From Plantibacter flavus (GTDB lineage Bacteria > Actinomycetota > Actinomycetes > Actinomycetales > Microbacteriaceae), in assembly GCF_900177615.1 (NCBI RefSeq), contig NZ_FXAP01000006.1, positions 124,001 to 188,000 on the forward strand: 64,000 bases of DNA. Direction: 5' to 3'. Below, piece by piece: positions 34,633 to 42,936 of this stretch. A program made the translations under genes and the position numbers. The notes under the pieces are model-generated. The model worked only from the letters and a program-made list of their open reading frames with translations. It had not been told where the DNA came from and did no database searches. Position 1 is the first letter of the stretch, and every line of letters starts with the position of its first letter.

Positions 34633-35091
34633 TTACTGCGTGTCGCTCGTCGTCGGCTGGACCGGGCGGGTGAACACGTTCTCGCTGATCTTCGTCCAGT
34701 CCTCAGCGGGGTCGAGCGCGGTGTCGACGACGGCGTCGGACAGCACCGTGTATTCGTTGACGCTGTCGCTCATGCTGACGCGGTCACCGCTGCCGCAGGC
34801 CCGGAACGGTTCGGTCTCCGCGAAGACGATGATGCAGATCCGGGACTGACCCTGCTCCGTCGCCGACGCGAGGAAGATCTCCGTGTCGCCCTGGACCGCG
34901 ACGAGTCGGATCGATTCGGCGTCGATGGCGAGCGGGTCGTCGCTGCCGGCTCCGGCGGTGCTCGCCGGGAGCCGATCCTTGTCGGCCTGGTCGCGCTCGA
35001 GGTCGGCGTAGCTCGTCACCCCGCCAGTGCAGGCGCTCAGCCCGCCGGCGAGTGTGAGTGCGATGAGTCCTGCTGCGATGCGTCGATGCAT
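34633..35091 (-). CDS. lipoprotein, unknown function
   Basis: 152 residues from ATG 35091. Signal peptide MHRRIAAGLIALTLAGG followed by lipobox LSAC-T, so Cys lipidation and outer-face anchoring are expected. The mature part is a small acidic domain with two further cysteines (SRICIIVFAETEPFRACGSG) that may form a disulfide. No family recognised. Confidence 0.75.
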   Translation of the reverse strand: MHRRIAAGLIALTLAGGLSACTGGVTSYADLERDQADKDRLPASTAGAGSDDPLAIDAESIRLVAVQGDTEIFLASATEQGQSRICIIVFAETEPFRACGSGDRVSMSDSVNEYTVLSDAVVDTALDPAEDWTKISENVFTRPVQPTTSDTQ

Positions 35092-35122
35092 GTGACGTCC
35101 CCCGATGTCGATTCCCGACAGC

Positions 35123-35755
35123 CTACGACTCCTGCTCCCGGACGGAAGCAGCGACGGCCGACTCGCGGCTGGCGAGGGCGATGGCGACGATCCCGAGGAG
35201 GACGGGGCCGACGACACGGACCCACCCGTCGAGGATGAAGATGATCGGGATGAAGAGGGACACGTTCGAACCCGCCGCCACGACGATGATCTGCTGGACG
35301 ACCCACGATGCTGCTGTCACCGCCACGACCCAGAGTGGCGCGAGGTTCCAGGGGCGGGGCACGGTTCCGGCGCGCGCGATCTGCGTTGTCGCGATGGCCG
35401 CGAGCACGAACTGGATGAGCAGGTCGATGTAGCCGAAGCTGAGGAAGGTCTCGACGGCGGCCGGGATCGTCGCCAGACCGCGGACGAACGAGCTGATCGT
35501 CATCCAGATGCCGAGCGCGATGAGGGAGCCGGTGCCGAGCGGGCGCCTCGCGGTCACGCTGCTGGAACGGTCCGAGCCGATCGCGAACAGGGCGATCGAG
35601 AAGACGGACAGGAACGTCGCGAGGATGCCATCGGTCGGCCCGAGGAACGACCCGATCTGGACGAGTGGGCCGAGGAGGACCGACCCGACCAGGAGCGCTC
35701 CGGCGACGATCCACACCTGCTTGGACCCTGACGTGACTGCGTTCGTTTCCCCCAT
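35123..35755 (-). CDS. integral membrane protein, unknown
   Basis: 210 residues with about six helices (for example VWIVAGALLVGSVLLGPLV, ATFLSVFSIALFAIG, LIALGIWMTISSFVRG, IDLLIQFVLAAIATTQIA). It is upstream of the lipoprotein on the same strand with a 31-bp gap, so both may be co-transcribed. No function can be given. Confidence 0.72.
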   Translation of the reverse strand: MGETNAVTSGSKQVWIVAGALLVGSVLLGPLVQIGSFLGPTDGILATFLSVFSIALFAIGSDRSSSVTARRPLGTGSLIALGIWMTISSFVRGLATIPAAVETFLSFGYIDLLIQFVLAAIATTQIARAGTVPRPWNLAPLWVVAVTAASWVVQQIIVVAAGSNVSLFIPIIFILDGWVRVVGPVLLGIVAIALASRESAVAASVREQES

Positions 35756-36238
35756 GGGCGCCCAGTCTACAAATCGGGCGGTCGCCCTCCCCGTCCCTGA
35801 GCCTGTCGAAGGGCGCGCACCCCTTCCCGGTCCCTGAGTTCACCCGTCCCCGGTCCCTGAGCTTGTCGAAGGGCGCACACCCCTTCCCGGTCCCTGAGTT
35901 CACCCGTCCCCGGTCCCTGAGCTTGTCGAAGGGCGACGGCTCCCTCTCGGTCCCTGAGCTTGTCGAAGGTCGCACACCCGTCCCCGGTCCCTGAGCCTGT
36001 CGAAGGGCGACGGCTTCCTCCCGATCCCTGAGCTTGTCGAAGGGCGCGCACCCCTTCCCGGTCCCTGAGTTCACCCGTCCCCGATCCCTGAGCCTGTCGA
36101 AGGGCGACGGCTCCCTCTCGGTCCCTGAGCTTGTCGAAGGGCGCGCACCCCTTCCCGGTCCCTGAGTTCACCCGTCCCCGGTCCCTGAGCCTGTCGAAGG
36201 GCCCGCACGCAGGGCCCGATCTGTGTACCGTGGCACGG
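35756..36238. repeat. interspersed-repeat array with 60-bp period
   Basis: No gene. About a dozen repeat copies (TCCCTGAGC[T/C]TGTCGAAGG or the shortened TCCCTGAGTTCACCCGTCCC) stand head to tail from 35790 to 36204. The lines from 35821 and 35881 are identical over more than 50 bases, showing a 60-bp higher-order unit. The array stops 35 bp before the pip start codon, so the pip promoter must lie at its edge or inside it. Confidence 0.93.
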
Positions 36239-37195
36239 ATGACCGAGGAGCACGCCGACCCGCACACCACCGGTTTCGTCGACGTGGAGGGCGGTGCGTC
36301 GATCTTCGTCGAGGAGTCCGGGACCCCCGACGGCGTTCCCGCGCTCTGGCTGCACGGCGGCCCGGGCGGTTCGCTCGGCACCGGTTGGTACCGCTCGCAC
36401 TTCGACCTGTCGCGGTACCGCCTCATCGGCATCGACCAGCGCGGGAGCGGTCGCAGCCTGCCGAACATCGTGGACGCCCGCGACCAGCTCGACGACCACA
36501 CGACCCAGCGTCTGATAGCCGACATCGAGCAGGTGCGTGAGGCGCTGGGTGTGGAGCGCTGGGTGGTCGCCGGTGTCTCGTGGGGCACGACCCTCGCGCT
36601 CGCCTACGCGCAGGAGCATCCCGATCGGGTGATCGCGCTGGCGCTCGTCGCGGTGACGACCACGAGTCGTGACGAGGTCGACTGGATCACCGAGGGCGTC
36701 GGCCGCGTGTTCCCCGAGGAGTGGGCGCGGTTCGAGGCCGACAGTGGTCGGTGGGACGGCGAGCGGGTCGTCGAGGCCTACGCGCGTCGTCTCCGCGAGG
36801 GCGACGCGACGGACCGCACGCACGCCGCGACCGCCTGGGACCGCTGGGAGAGCGTGCATGTGTCGCTCGACCACCCCGAACGCGTCGGCCAGCTGTTCGC
36901 CGACGCGACCGTGCGCCAGGCGTTCGCGACGCTCGTCACCCACTACTGGAGTCACGACGGCTTCCTCACCGGCGACCGGGCGGTGCTGTCGCGGATGGAC
37001 CGCATCGCGCACATACCCGGCGCGCTGGTCCACGGCCGACGTGACATCAGCGGACCGGCCGCGACCGCCTGGCGCCTCCACCAGCTGTGGCCGGTGAGCG
37101 AGCTGACGATCGTCGAGACCGAGGGCCACGGCGGCGCCGAGGAGAGCGCCGTGCTCCGTGCAGCCCTGGACCGCTTCGCGGCGCTCGCTCCCTGA
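36239..37195 (+). CDS. pip: proline iminopeptidase-like alpha/beta hydrolase
   Basis: 318 residues from ATG 36239. S33-family signatures: ALWLHGGPGGSLGTGWYRSH (oxyanion loop), GIDQRGSGRSLPN, nucleophile elbow VAGVSWGTTLALAYA (Ser114), Asp in HGRRDISGP and His in ETEGHGG. Such enzymes remove N-terminal proline from peptides. A TACCGT box 9-10 bases before the ATG fits a short or absent leader. The preceding DNA is a repeat array. Confidence 0.9.
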   Translation: MTEEHADPHTTGFVDVEGGASIFVEESGTPDGVPALWLHGGPGGSLGTGWYRSHFDLSRYRLIGIDQRGSGRSLPNIVDARDQLDDHTTQRLIADIEQVREALGVERWVVAGVSWGTTLALAYAQEHPDRVIALALVAVTTTSRDEVDWITEGVGRVFPEEWARFEADSGRWDGERVVEAYARRLREGDATDRTHAATAWDRWESVHVSLDHPERVGQLFADATVRQAFATLVTHYWSHDGFLTGDRAVLSRMDRIAHIPGALVHGRRDISGPAATAWRLHQLWPVSELTIVETEGHGGAEESAVLRAALDRFAALAP

Positions 37196-37868
37196 ACTCG
37201 TCTTCCTCCGGTCCCTGAGCTTGTCGAAGGGCGCTCGTGCACACCTCGACAGGCTCTGCGCGCGGACCTCGGTCGCGGGTCGCTCGGCTAGCGGCGGTCA
37301 CCACCACCTCGGACACCATCCCGCTCCCCGCCCTTCGACAGGCTCAGGATCCACTTGTCGAAGGGCCCTCGAGCACCTCGACGGGGTCGGCGAGCGGAGC
37401 CCTGCCCCGAGTCTTGGCTAGCGGCGGCGGCCTCTATCTCGGACACCATCCCGCTCCCTGCCCTTCGACAGGCTCAAGATCCGCCTGTCGAAGGGCCCTC
37501 GAGTCCGGCTTTCCAGCGCGGAGGCTCGCGTCCGGGCGGGCGTCCCTCGCGTGCACTTCGACAAGCTCAGTGACCGTCACTCGGTTCCGGGTCACTGGTG
37601 CCTCGGCGGTCCCTCCGCTCGAGCCATTCTTCCGTTCCCCGCACTTCGACAGGCTCAGTGACCGTCACTCGGTTCCGGGTCACTGGTGCCTCGGCGGTCC
37701 CTCCGCTCGAGCCGCCCTTCCGTTCCCTGCCCTTCGACAGCCTCAGTGACCGGTCCCGGGTCACTTCTCCAGCGGCAGCCACCTCCGCCCGAGGCGCCTC
37801 TCCGCTCCCTGAGCCTGTCGAAGGGCACCGCGGAGGGGCCACCTCCCGCCCATGACAGCAGCCCGTGG
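37196..37868. repeat. intergenic block of interspersed repeats with 88- and 130-bp periods
   Basis: No gene. Repeat copies start near 37210, 37330, 37458, 37553, 37641, 37728 and 37808, in both orientations. Two longer duplications are visible: a unit of about 130 bp (GGACACCATCCCGCTCC at 37311 and 37441) and one of 88 bp (TGACCGTCACTCGGTTCC at 37571 and 37659), with a degenerate third partial copy near 37745. Confidence 0.9.
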
Positions 37869-37880
37869 CACACTCGACCC

Positions 37881-38357
37881 ATGGAACCCGAGGTCGTGAT
37901 CCGCGTCGCCACGCCGGCCGACGCCGCCGGGCTCGCCGAGCTGAAGCTGATGATGTCACCGCCGGCCGCCCCGCTCGCCGACTGGGAACGGGCGCTCTTC
38001 GCCCACGACCTCGTCTCGTGGATCGCGGTCGACCCCGACTCCCGGGTGTGCCTGGTCGCCGAGGTCGACGATCAGCTCGTCGGGATGGCATGGCTCGTCG
38101 TGTTCTCCCGTGCACCCAACATCGGGACACTCCGCCGGCTGACGGGCGACGTGCAGAGTGTCTTCGTCCGCCCGGAGTTCCGCGGTCGCGGCATCGCCGG
38201 TCGCCTCGTCGACGGACTCCTCGACGCCGCCCGCGCTCGCGACATCGGCCGTGTCTCCGTCAGCTCGAACGACGCGGGTGCGCCGGTCTACCGCTGCGCC
38301 GGGTTCGAGGATGCGCCGCTACTCCTCGAGTGGCGGGCCGACCCACCGGGCCGCTGA
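37881..38357 (+). CDS. GNAT-family N-acetyltransferase
   Basis: 158 residues from ATG 37881 (MEPEVVIRVATPADAAGLAE). Acetyl-CoA motif VQSVFVRPEFRGRGIAGRLV, and the late motif GAPVYRCAGFED. A CACACT box lies six bases before the ATG, consistent with leaderless translation directly after the repeat block. Substrate unknown. Confidence 0.88.
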   Translation: MEPEVVIRVATPADAAGLAELKLMMSPPAAPLADWERALFAHDLVSWIAVDPDSRVCLVAEVDDQLVGMAWLVVFSRAPNIGTLRRLTGDVQSVFVRPEFRGRGIAGRLVDGLLDAARARDIGRVSVSSNDAGAPVYRCAGFEDAPLLLEWRADPPGR

Positions 38358-38361
38358 ACGA

Positions 38362-38418
38362 CGAATCGCCCCGAATGGTCGTACCAGGGCCTCCTGGACG
38401 ACCACGCGGGGCGATTCG
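38362..38418. terminator. bidirectional terminator between convergent genes
   Basis: Perfect 12-bp arms CGAATCGCCCCG (38362) and CGGGGCGATTCG (38407), with an inner hairpin GGTCGT...ACGACC. It serves both the acetyltransferase and the oxidoreductase gene. Confidence 0.9.
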
Positions 38419-38431
38419 CAATGCGGCGTGA

Positions 38432-39079
38432 TTACATGTCGCGGTAGCGCTTGGCCTCGGCGACGAGTTCACGCAGCTTGTCGGCGTCGACGTCCGGGCC
38501 GTAGCCGGGGGTGTCGCGCTGGATGCGCCATCCCTCGGAGAGAGCGCCGATGTCGAGGGGCTCGAACCCGAAGGAGTCGATGAGTGCGGCGACGGTGGCC
38601 TTCGCGTCGGCGTCGTCACCGGCGATGACGAGGGCCCGGCGGTTGGGGGTGCCGGACGGCTTGCCCTTGGTGGTGAGGTCGGCGGCGTAGATGTGGTTGA
38701 ACGCCTTCACGACCTTCGACTCGGGGAGGTGTGCCTGCAACATCTCGGCCGTGGTGGTGGTCTCCTCGTCGAGCTCGGCGATGTGTCCGTCGCGCTCGGG
38801 GTAGTAGTTGTCCGTGTCGATGACGACCTTGCCCGCGAGCGGTGCGACGGGGACGGTGTCGATCGCGTGCAGCGGGATGGTGACGATCACGATGTCGCCG
38901 CGCTCGGCCGCGTCGAGGGCGGTGCCGGCGGTGGCGTGCTCGCCGAGCTCCGAGACGAGGTCGGTGAGCGTCTCCGGTCCGCGCGAGTTGGACACGATGA
39001 CGTCGTGACCCTGCGCCACCGTGAGGCGTGCGAGCTGAGAGCCGATGTTTCCTGAACCGATGATTCCGATGGTTGTCAT
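38432..39079 (-). CDS. NADPH-binding oxidoreductase, F420:NADP reductase-like
   Basis: 215 residues from ATG 39079 (MTTIGIIGSGNIGSQLARL). The N-terminal Rossmann fold and the ERGDIVIVTIPLHAID and KVVKAFNHIYAADL segments match the NADP oxidoreductase coenzyme F420-dependent family (YjgM/NpdG type). Many non-F420 members exist, so the cofactor partner is uncertain. It follows a TetR gene on the same strand with a 96-bp gap. Confidence 0.82.
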   Translation of the reverse strand: MTTIGIIGSGNIGSQLARLTVAQGHDVIVSNSRGPETLTDLVSELGEHATAGTALDAAERGDIVIVTIPLHAIDTVPVAPLAGKVVIDTDNYYPERDGHIAELDEETTTTAEMLQAHLPESKVVKAFNHIYAADLTTKGKPSGTPNRRALVIAGDDADAKATVAALIDSFGFEPLDIGALSEGWRIQRDTPGYGPDVDADKLRELVAEAKRYRDM

Positions 39080-39175
39080 GTTCGAGGGAACGGTTCCGGC
39101 GGGGTGGGGCATTCCTCCGCTCGGCGATTCTCAGCGGACGTTCATCCGCGTTGGTTCGGTCGTATCGGCCGGTCG

Positions 39176-39763
39176 TCAGTCGGTGGCTGCGACGCCCAGG
39201 AGCGCGCCGATCGCCGCATCGAGTCTGCTCCGGACGTCGCTCTCAGGTGCCGGGTCGTACGTGAGCTGGGAGGCGACGCCGCCCGCGAGCGCCCAGACGG
39301 CCCAGGCGGTGGTGTCCGGTTCGACCCAGGCCGGGATCTCGCCCTCCGCGCGTCCGCGCGCGATGAGCGACGCGATGAGCCCGCGGAGTCGGGTGTCGCT
39401 CTCGGCGATGGCGGCGGCGATGTCCGAGTCGACGAGCGCGACCTGCGCGAACACCTCACCCTGGCGGTGTGCGGCTCGGCGTGGTTCGTCGAGCGGGAGG
39501 ACACCGATGAACAGGTCGACGAGCCACTGCCTCAGATTCGGGCGGCCCGGTTCGCCGGGTGGCAGGGGCGCCGAGGTGTCGCGGAGTCGGGTGAACGCTG
39601 CCGCCACCATCCGCTGCTTGCTCGGGAACGCCTTCTGCACGGAACCGAGCGAGCAGTCGTCCTCACTCGCGACGGCGCGGAACGACAGGGCGCCCAGGCC
39701 GGATCGTGCGACGATCCGCAGCGCCGCGTCGGCGAGTTCGGTTTGGCGCTCGGTCAGGTCCAC
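39176..39763 (-). CDS. TetR-family transcriptional regulator
   Basis: 195 residues from GTG 39763. Helix-turn-helix region ALRIVARSGLGALSFRAVAS with DCSLGSVQKAFPSKQRMVAA, then a TetR_C_6-like ligand domain (VFAQVALVDSDIAAAIAES). It begins four bases after the stop of the CPBP protease gene, so the two form one operon and the regulator probably controls it through the palindrome at 40591. Confidence 0.87.
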   Translation of the reverse strand: MDLTERQTELADAALRIVARSGLGALSFRAVASEDDCSLGSVQKAFPSKQRMVAAAFTRLRDTSAPLPPGEPGRPNLRQWLVDLFIGVLPLDEPRRAAHRQGEVFAQVALVDSDIAAAIAESDTRLRGLIASLIARGRAEGEIPAWVEPDTTAWAVWALAGGVASQLTYDPAPESDVRSRLDAAIGALLGVAATD

Positions 39764-39767
39764 GTTC

Positions 39768-40598
39768 TCAGGGTAGGGCTGGGGCGTCGGTCGTCGCTGC
39801 GCCGTCCGTCCGCGAGGGCGTCCGTCGCCCGAGGAGCACTGCGTAACCGAGCATGGCGACACAGGCCGCGCCGATTCCGACGAGTGAACGGCTGTCGGTC
39901 GAGTCGCCGCCGATGAAGCTGACGAAGTTCCAGGCGGCGTGCCAGGCGATCGCGGGCCAGAGGCTGCCGGTGAGCACGAGGAGTTGTGCGGCGACGAGGC
40001 CGAACAGGGCTGCGAACGCCACCTGCAGGATGGAGGATCCGACGTCTGCACCGCCCGCGAGGTTCGCCAGATGCAGGACGCCGAAGAGGACGGAAGTGCC
40101 GACGACGGCCGTGCGGGTGCTGCGTGCGCGGAGGATCGCGAACACGATGCCGCGGAACCAGGTCTCCTCGTTCAGCGCGACTGCGACGACGAGGACTCCG
40201 TACGCCGCGATGGTCGGTGCGTCGACCCGGACGCCCTGGGTGCCGAGGATGATCAGGACGGTGGCTGCGGCCGGGATGAACCAGAGCGCGGCGCGCGCTC
40301 GCCGTGGACGCCGGAAGCCGAAGTCACGGACTCGAGGCGGCGACAGGCGCATGACGACCAGGCCGAGAATCGCGGAGACGGCCGCGCCGGCGGCGAGGAT
40401 GAGGGCTGCTCCGGCCTCGCTCGCCCCGGAGAGTTGCGCTGTTGCTGACGCGCCGGCCGTGAACATCACGGGAACGAGCGCGAGGGCGATGGCGGCGAGC
40501 CACGGTGCGCGCACGCGCCAGCTCGCGGCGGGGTGGTCGCTGATCAGATCGGGCGTGGATGTGGGCGAAGAGAGAGTGGACACGCGGAAAGAATACAT
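39768..40598 (-). CDS. CPBP-family intramembrane metalloprotease
   Basis: 276 residues from ATG 40598. About eight membrane helices. The CAAX-protease/bacteriocin-processing motifs are present: NEETWFRGIVFAILR (Glu-Glu-x-x-x-Arg), then SVLFGVLHLANL (His) and a late WHAAWNFVSF (His, Asn). Such proteases process prenylated or secreted peptides or provide bacteriocin self-immunity. Operon with the downstream TetR gene. Confidence 0.87.
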   Translation of the reverse strand: MYSFRVSTLSSPTSTPDLISDHPAASWRVRAPWLAAIALALVPVMFTAGASATAQLSGASEAGAALILAAGAAVSAILGLVVMRLSPPRVRDFGFRRPRRARAALWFIPAAATVLIILGTQGVRVDAPTIAAYGVLVVAVALNEETWFRGIVFAILRARSTRTAVVGTSVLFGVLHLANLAGGADVGSSILQVAFAALFGLVAAQLLVLTGSLWPAIAWHAAWNFVSFIGGDSTDSRSLVGIGAACVAMLGYAVLLGRRTPSRTDGAATTDAPALP

Positions 40599-40606
40599 GT
40601 GTATTC
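40591..40606. promoter_or_regulatory. palindromic operator overlapping the CPBP protease start
   Basis: GAATACA-TG-TGTATTC, seven-base perfect arms with a two-base centre, covers the ATG at 40598. Probable binding site of the TetR protein encoded as the second gene of the operon. Confidence 0.6.
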
Positions 40607-40719
40607 CGATTGGCGTGGCTGCCGGATGCGGTTGTAGGTTCCAGGTGAAGTTGGCATGTTCCACGCGCAGGTGACAGGCGTTTGGCATATTTGCCAGGTT
40701 CTGCGGAATCAGAACGCGT

Positions 40720-40911
40720 CTAGCGAGACACTTCTCTACCGCGGGCGCGCACGTCGAAGAGCCAAGCAACTCGATCACGAAGGATAAGGCGGATGCGCTC
40801 CGCCTCGCGGCCGGGGCCTTGAGTGGGAAGCCACAATCGCGCCCCGTGTTCGTCGCGTAGCACCCACGAGCCGAAGCGCTGCTGCACTTCACGGTGAACG
40901 AGACCAAGCAT
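40720..40911 (-). CDS. hypothetical small protein
   Basis: 63 residues from ATG 40911 (MLGLVHREVQQRFGSWVLRD ...), basic, ending DVRARGREVSR. Coding character is plausible but it lacks a good ribosome site; an earlier in-frame ATG at 40965 overlaps the next ORF. No family recognised. The region shows somewhat lower GC than its neighbours. Confidence 0.35.
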   Translation of the reverse strand: MLGLVHREVQQRFGSWVLRDEHGARLWLPTQGPGREAERIRLILRDRVAWLFDVRARGREVSR

Positions 40912-40939
40912 CAGCAATGGCTGGAACCACCAGGAGCGC

Positions 40940-41134
40940 ATGCGGATCGTCGACGCGAGCCGCACCGAAGCCGCAGCACGGTCGCGCGCGATCTACGAGG
41001 AACAGCAGCAAGCCCGCCGGGAGGCAGACCGCCGACTCTGGGAAGAGCCGCTCGAAGGCCCCTCTGAACCGCGTCAGATGGATCGAGCGATCATCTACTG
41101 GGGCGGCGCGCTCGGTCTCGGTAAGCGCGCCTAG
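40940..41134 (+). CDS. hypothetical small charged protein
   Basis: 64 residues (MRIVDASRTEAAARSRAIYE ...), strongly charged and helical (EEQQQARREADRRLWEEP). An AGGAG ribosome site lies four bases before the ATG and third positions are GC rich. Divergent from the preceding small ORF. No family recognised. Confidence 0.4.
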   Translation: MRIVDASRTEAAARSRAIYEEQQQARREADRRLWEEPLEGPSEPRQMDRAIIYWGGALGLGKRA

Positions 41135-41174
41135 CGAGCGCAGCGTGGCCGAGAGTTCCGGTGTCGTCTTCCCG

Positions 41175-42161
41175 TCAGAAGCCGCCGGCGGCGCGGACGG
41201 TGTAGTGCTCGGTGAGTGCGGTGACTTCTTCCGGGGTGAGGTCGATGTCGACGGCTGCCGCGGCGTCATCGAGGTGGTGGGGTTTGGTCGCTCCGATGAT
41301 GGGGGCTGCGACGACAGGGTTGTTGAGTACCCATGCCATCGCGATCTGCGCCATGGGGACACCGCGGCTCTCCGCGACGCGTTGCACGGCGTCGATCACG
41401 GGGCGGTCCCGTTCGGTGTCAGCGAAGAAGCTGTTACCGACCGGGTCGTCGGAGGAGCGCTGCGTCTGCTCGCCGGCAGGGCGGGCGACACGCCCCTTGG
41501 CGAGGGGACTGTAGGGGATGCTGCCGACACCTTGGGACGCGAGCAAGCCGAACATTTCGCGTTCTTCCTCGCGGTAGAGGAGCGAGTACTGGTCCTGCAT
41601 AGACACGAACCGGGTCCAGCCGTGAAGGTCCGCAGCGTGCTGCATCGTCGCGAACTGCCACGCCCACATCGCTGACGCGCCGAGGTAGCGCGCCTTGCCG
41701 GCCTTGACGACGTCGTGGAGGGCCTCCATCGTCTCCTCGATCGGCGTCTCGGGGTCGAAGCGATGGATCTGGTACAGGTCCACGTAGTCGGTGCCGAGGC
41801 GGGTCAGGGACGCGTCGATCTGCTGCATGATCGCCTTCCGCGACAGCCCGGCGACCTGCAGGCCAGGGCCGGTGCCGGGGGTGTCGGAGAAGTGGGCCTT
41901 GGTGGCGAGGACGATCTCGTCGCGGTTCGTGAACTGCCGCAGTGCTTCACCGACGATGCGCTCGGAATCGCCGTAGGAGTAGACGTTCGCGGTGTCCCAG
42001 AACGTGATGCCGAGGTCGAGTGCCTGCCGGAAGTACGGCAGCGCATCGTCCTTCGGGAGGGACCATGGCAGGTGGCCGCTGGCGGGATCGCCGAAGGTCA
42101 TGCAGCCGAGCGCGATGCTGCTGATCTTCAGGCCGGAGTTGCCGAGACGGGTATATTTCAC
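41175..42161 (-). CDS. aldo/keto reductase (AKR, YajO/PLP-type)
   Basis: 328 residues from GTG 42161, chosen because AGAGGA precedes it (an ATG at 42176 is in frame). AKR catalytic residues in order: Asp and Tyr in ITFWDTANVYSYGDSE, Lys in VLATKAHFSDT, His in DLYQIHRFDPETP. The NADPH end AAPIIGATKPHHLDDA is present. Third gene of an operon with a flavodoxin lipoprotein and a second AKR. Likely NADPH-dependent aldehyde or quinone reduction under stress. Confidence 0.9.
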   Translation of the reverse strand: MKYTRLGNSGLKISSIALGCMTFGDPASGHLPWSLPKDDALPYFRQALDLGITFWDTANVYSYGDSERIVGEALRQFTNRDEIVLATKAHFSDTPGTGPGLQVAGLSRKAIMQQIDASLTRLGTDYVDLYQIHRFDPETPIEETMEALHDVVKAGKARYLGASAMWAWQFATMQHAADLHGWTRFVSMQDQYSLLYREEEREMFGLLASQGVGSIPYSPLAKGRVARPAGEQTQRSSDDPVGNSFFADTERDRPVIDAVQRVAESRGVPMAQIAMAWVLNNPVVAAPIIGATKPHHLDDAAAAVDIDLTPEEVTALTEHYTVRAAGGF

Positions 42162-42221
42162 GAGGTGTCCTCTCATCGGAGACGGTTGGGCGGTAGCGCC
42201 CGGGACGGGTGCTTGTTGGGT

Positions 42222-42866
42222 TCAGAGGCCGATGCGGCGCAGCCACGCGTCGACGTCGGCGCGCGCGTCGGCGGCTTTCTCGCCCTGGACGGCGAGGCTT
42301 TCGCCGAGATTCGCGTCGGGGCAGAGGGCCGCGTAGTCGTCTTCGACGCGGCCGATGCCGCTGACGGCGTAGGTGACGAAGGGGTGGAGGCGCTTCCCGG
42401 CGAGGTCGACGCTGTCCACGAAGGTGCGCAGGATCATCGGGGTCTGCACATTCCAGACGGGGCAGCCCAGCAGCACCGTGTCATAGCCGGCGACGTCGGG
42501 CAGTGGGTTCGCGATCGCGGGGCGCGCGTTGACGTTCTCCTCCTGGACGTTGCGGGCCACGGTCGCGTCGTAGTCGTCCGGGTAGGGATCGGCGGCTTCG
42601 ATCCGGTAGACATCGACCGTCGACGCCGCGGCGATCATGTCCGCAACGATCTGGGTGTTGCCGACGTCGAGGGTGGTGCGGCCGCCGTAGGAGTAGTTTT
42701 CCCCCGGTCGGGAGAAGTACGCCAGCAGCACGCGGCGATCAGGGGTCGTCGAGGGTGTGGCGCTCAGCTCGGCGGGTGCAGGCATCGCGGTCTCCGAACT
42801 GGTGCAGGCGGTGAGGGAGCCAACGCTGAGCAGCGCGGCGCCGGTGAGGAAGAGACGTCGATTCAT
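42222..42866 (-). CDS. flavodoxin-fold lipoprotein
   Basis: 214 residues from ATG 42866. Signal peptide MNRRLFLTGAALLSVGSL and lipobox LTAC-T, then a linker and a flavodoxin fold: VLLAYFSRPGENYSYGG (phosphate loop), VLLGCPVWNVQTPMILRTFV. An FMN protein exposed outside the membrane is unusual, though such flavodoxin lipoproteins are known in Gram-positive bacteria. It stands between two aldo/keto reductase genes, possibly forming a redox set. Confidence 0.85.
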   Translation of the reverse strand: MNRRLFLTGAALLSVGSLTACTSSETAMPAPAELSATPSTTPDRRVLLAYFSRPGENYSYGGRTTLDVGNTQIVADMIAAASTVDVYRIEAADPYPDDYDATVARNVQEENVNARPAIANPLPDVAGYDTVLLGCPVWNVQTPMILRTFVDSVDLAGKRLHPFVTYAVSGIGRVEDDYAALCPDANLGESLAVQGEKAADARADVDAWLRRIGL

Positions 42867-42936
42867 CAGCGTCACTCCGATCAGTAGCGAGGGACTCTTG
42901 CGGGCGCGGCGCGGGGCCGGCACCCGCAAGAGTGGG

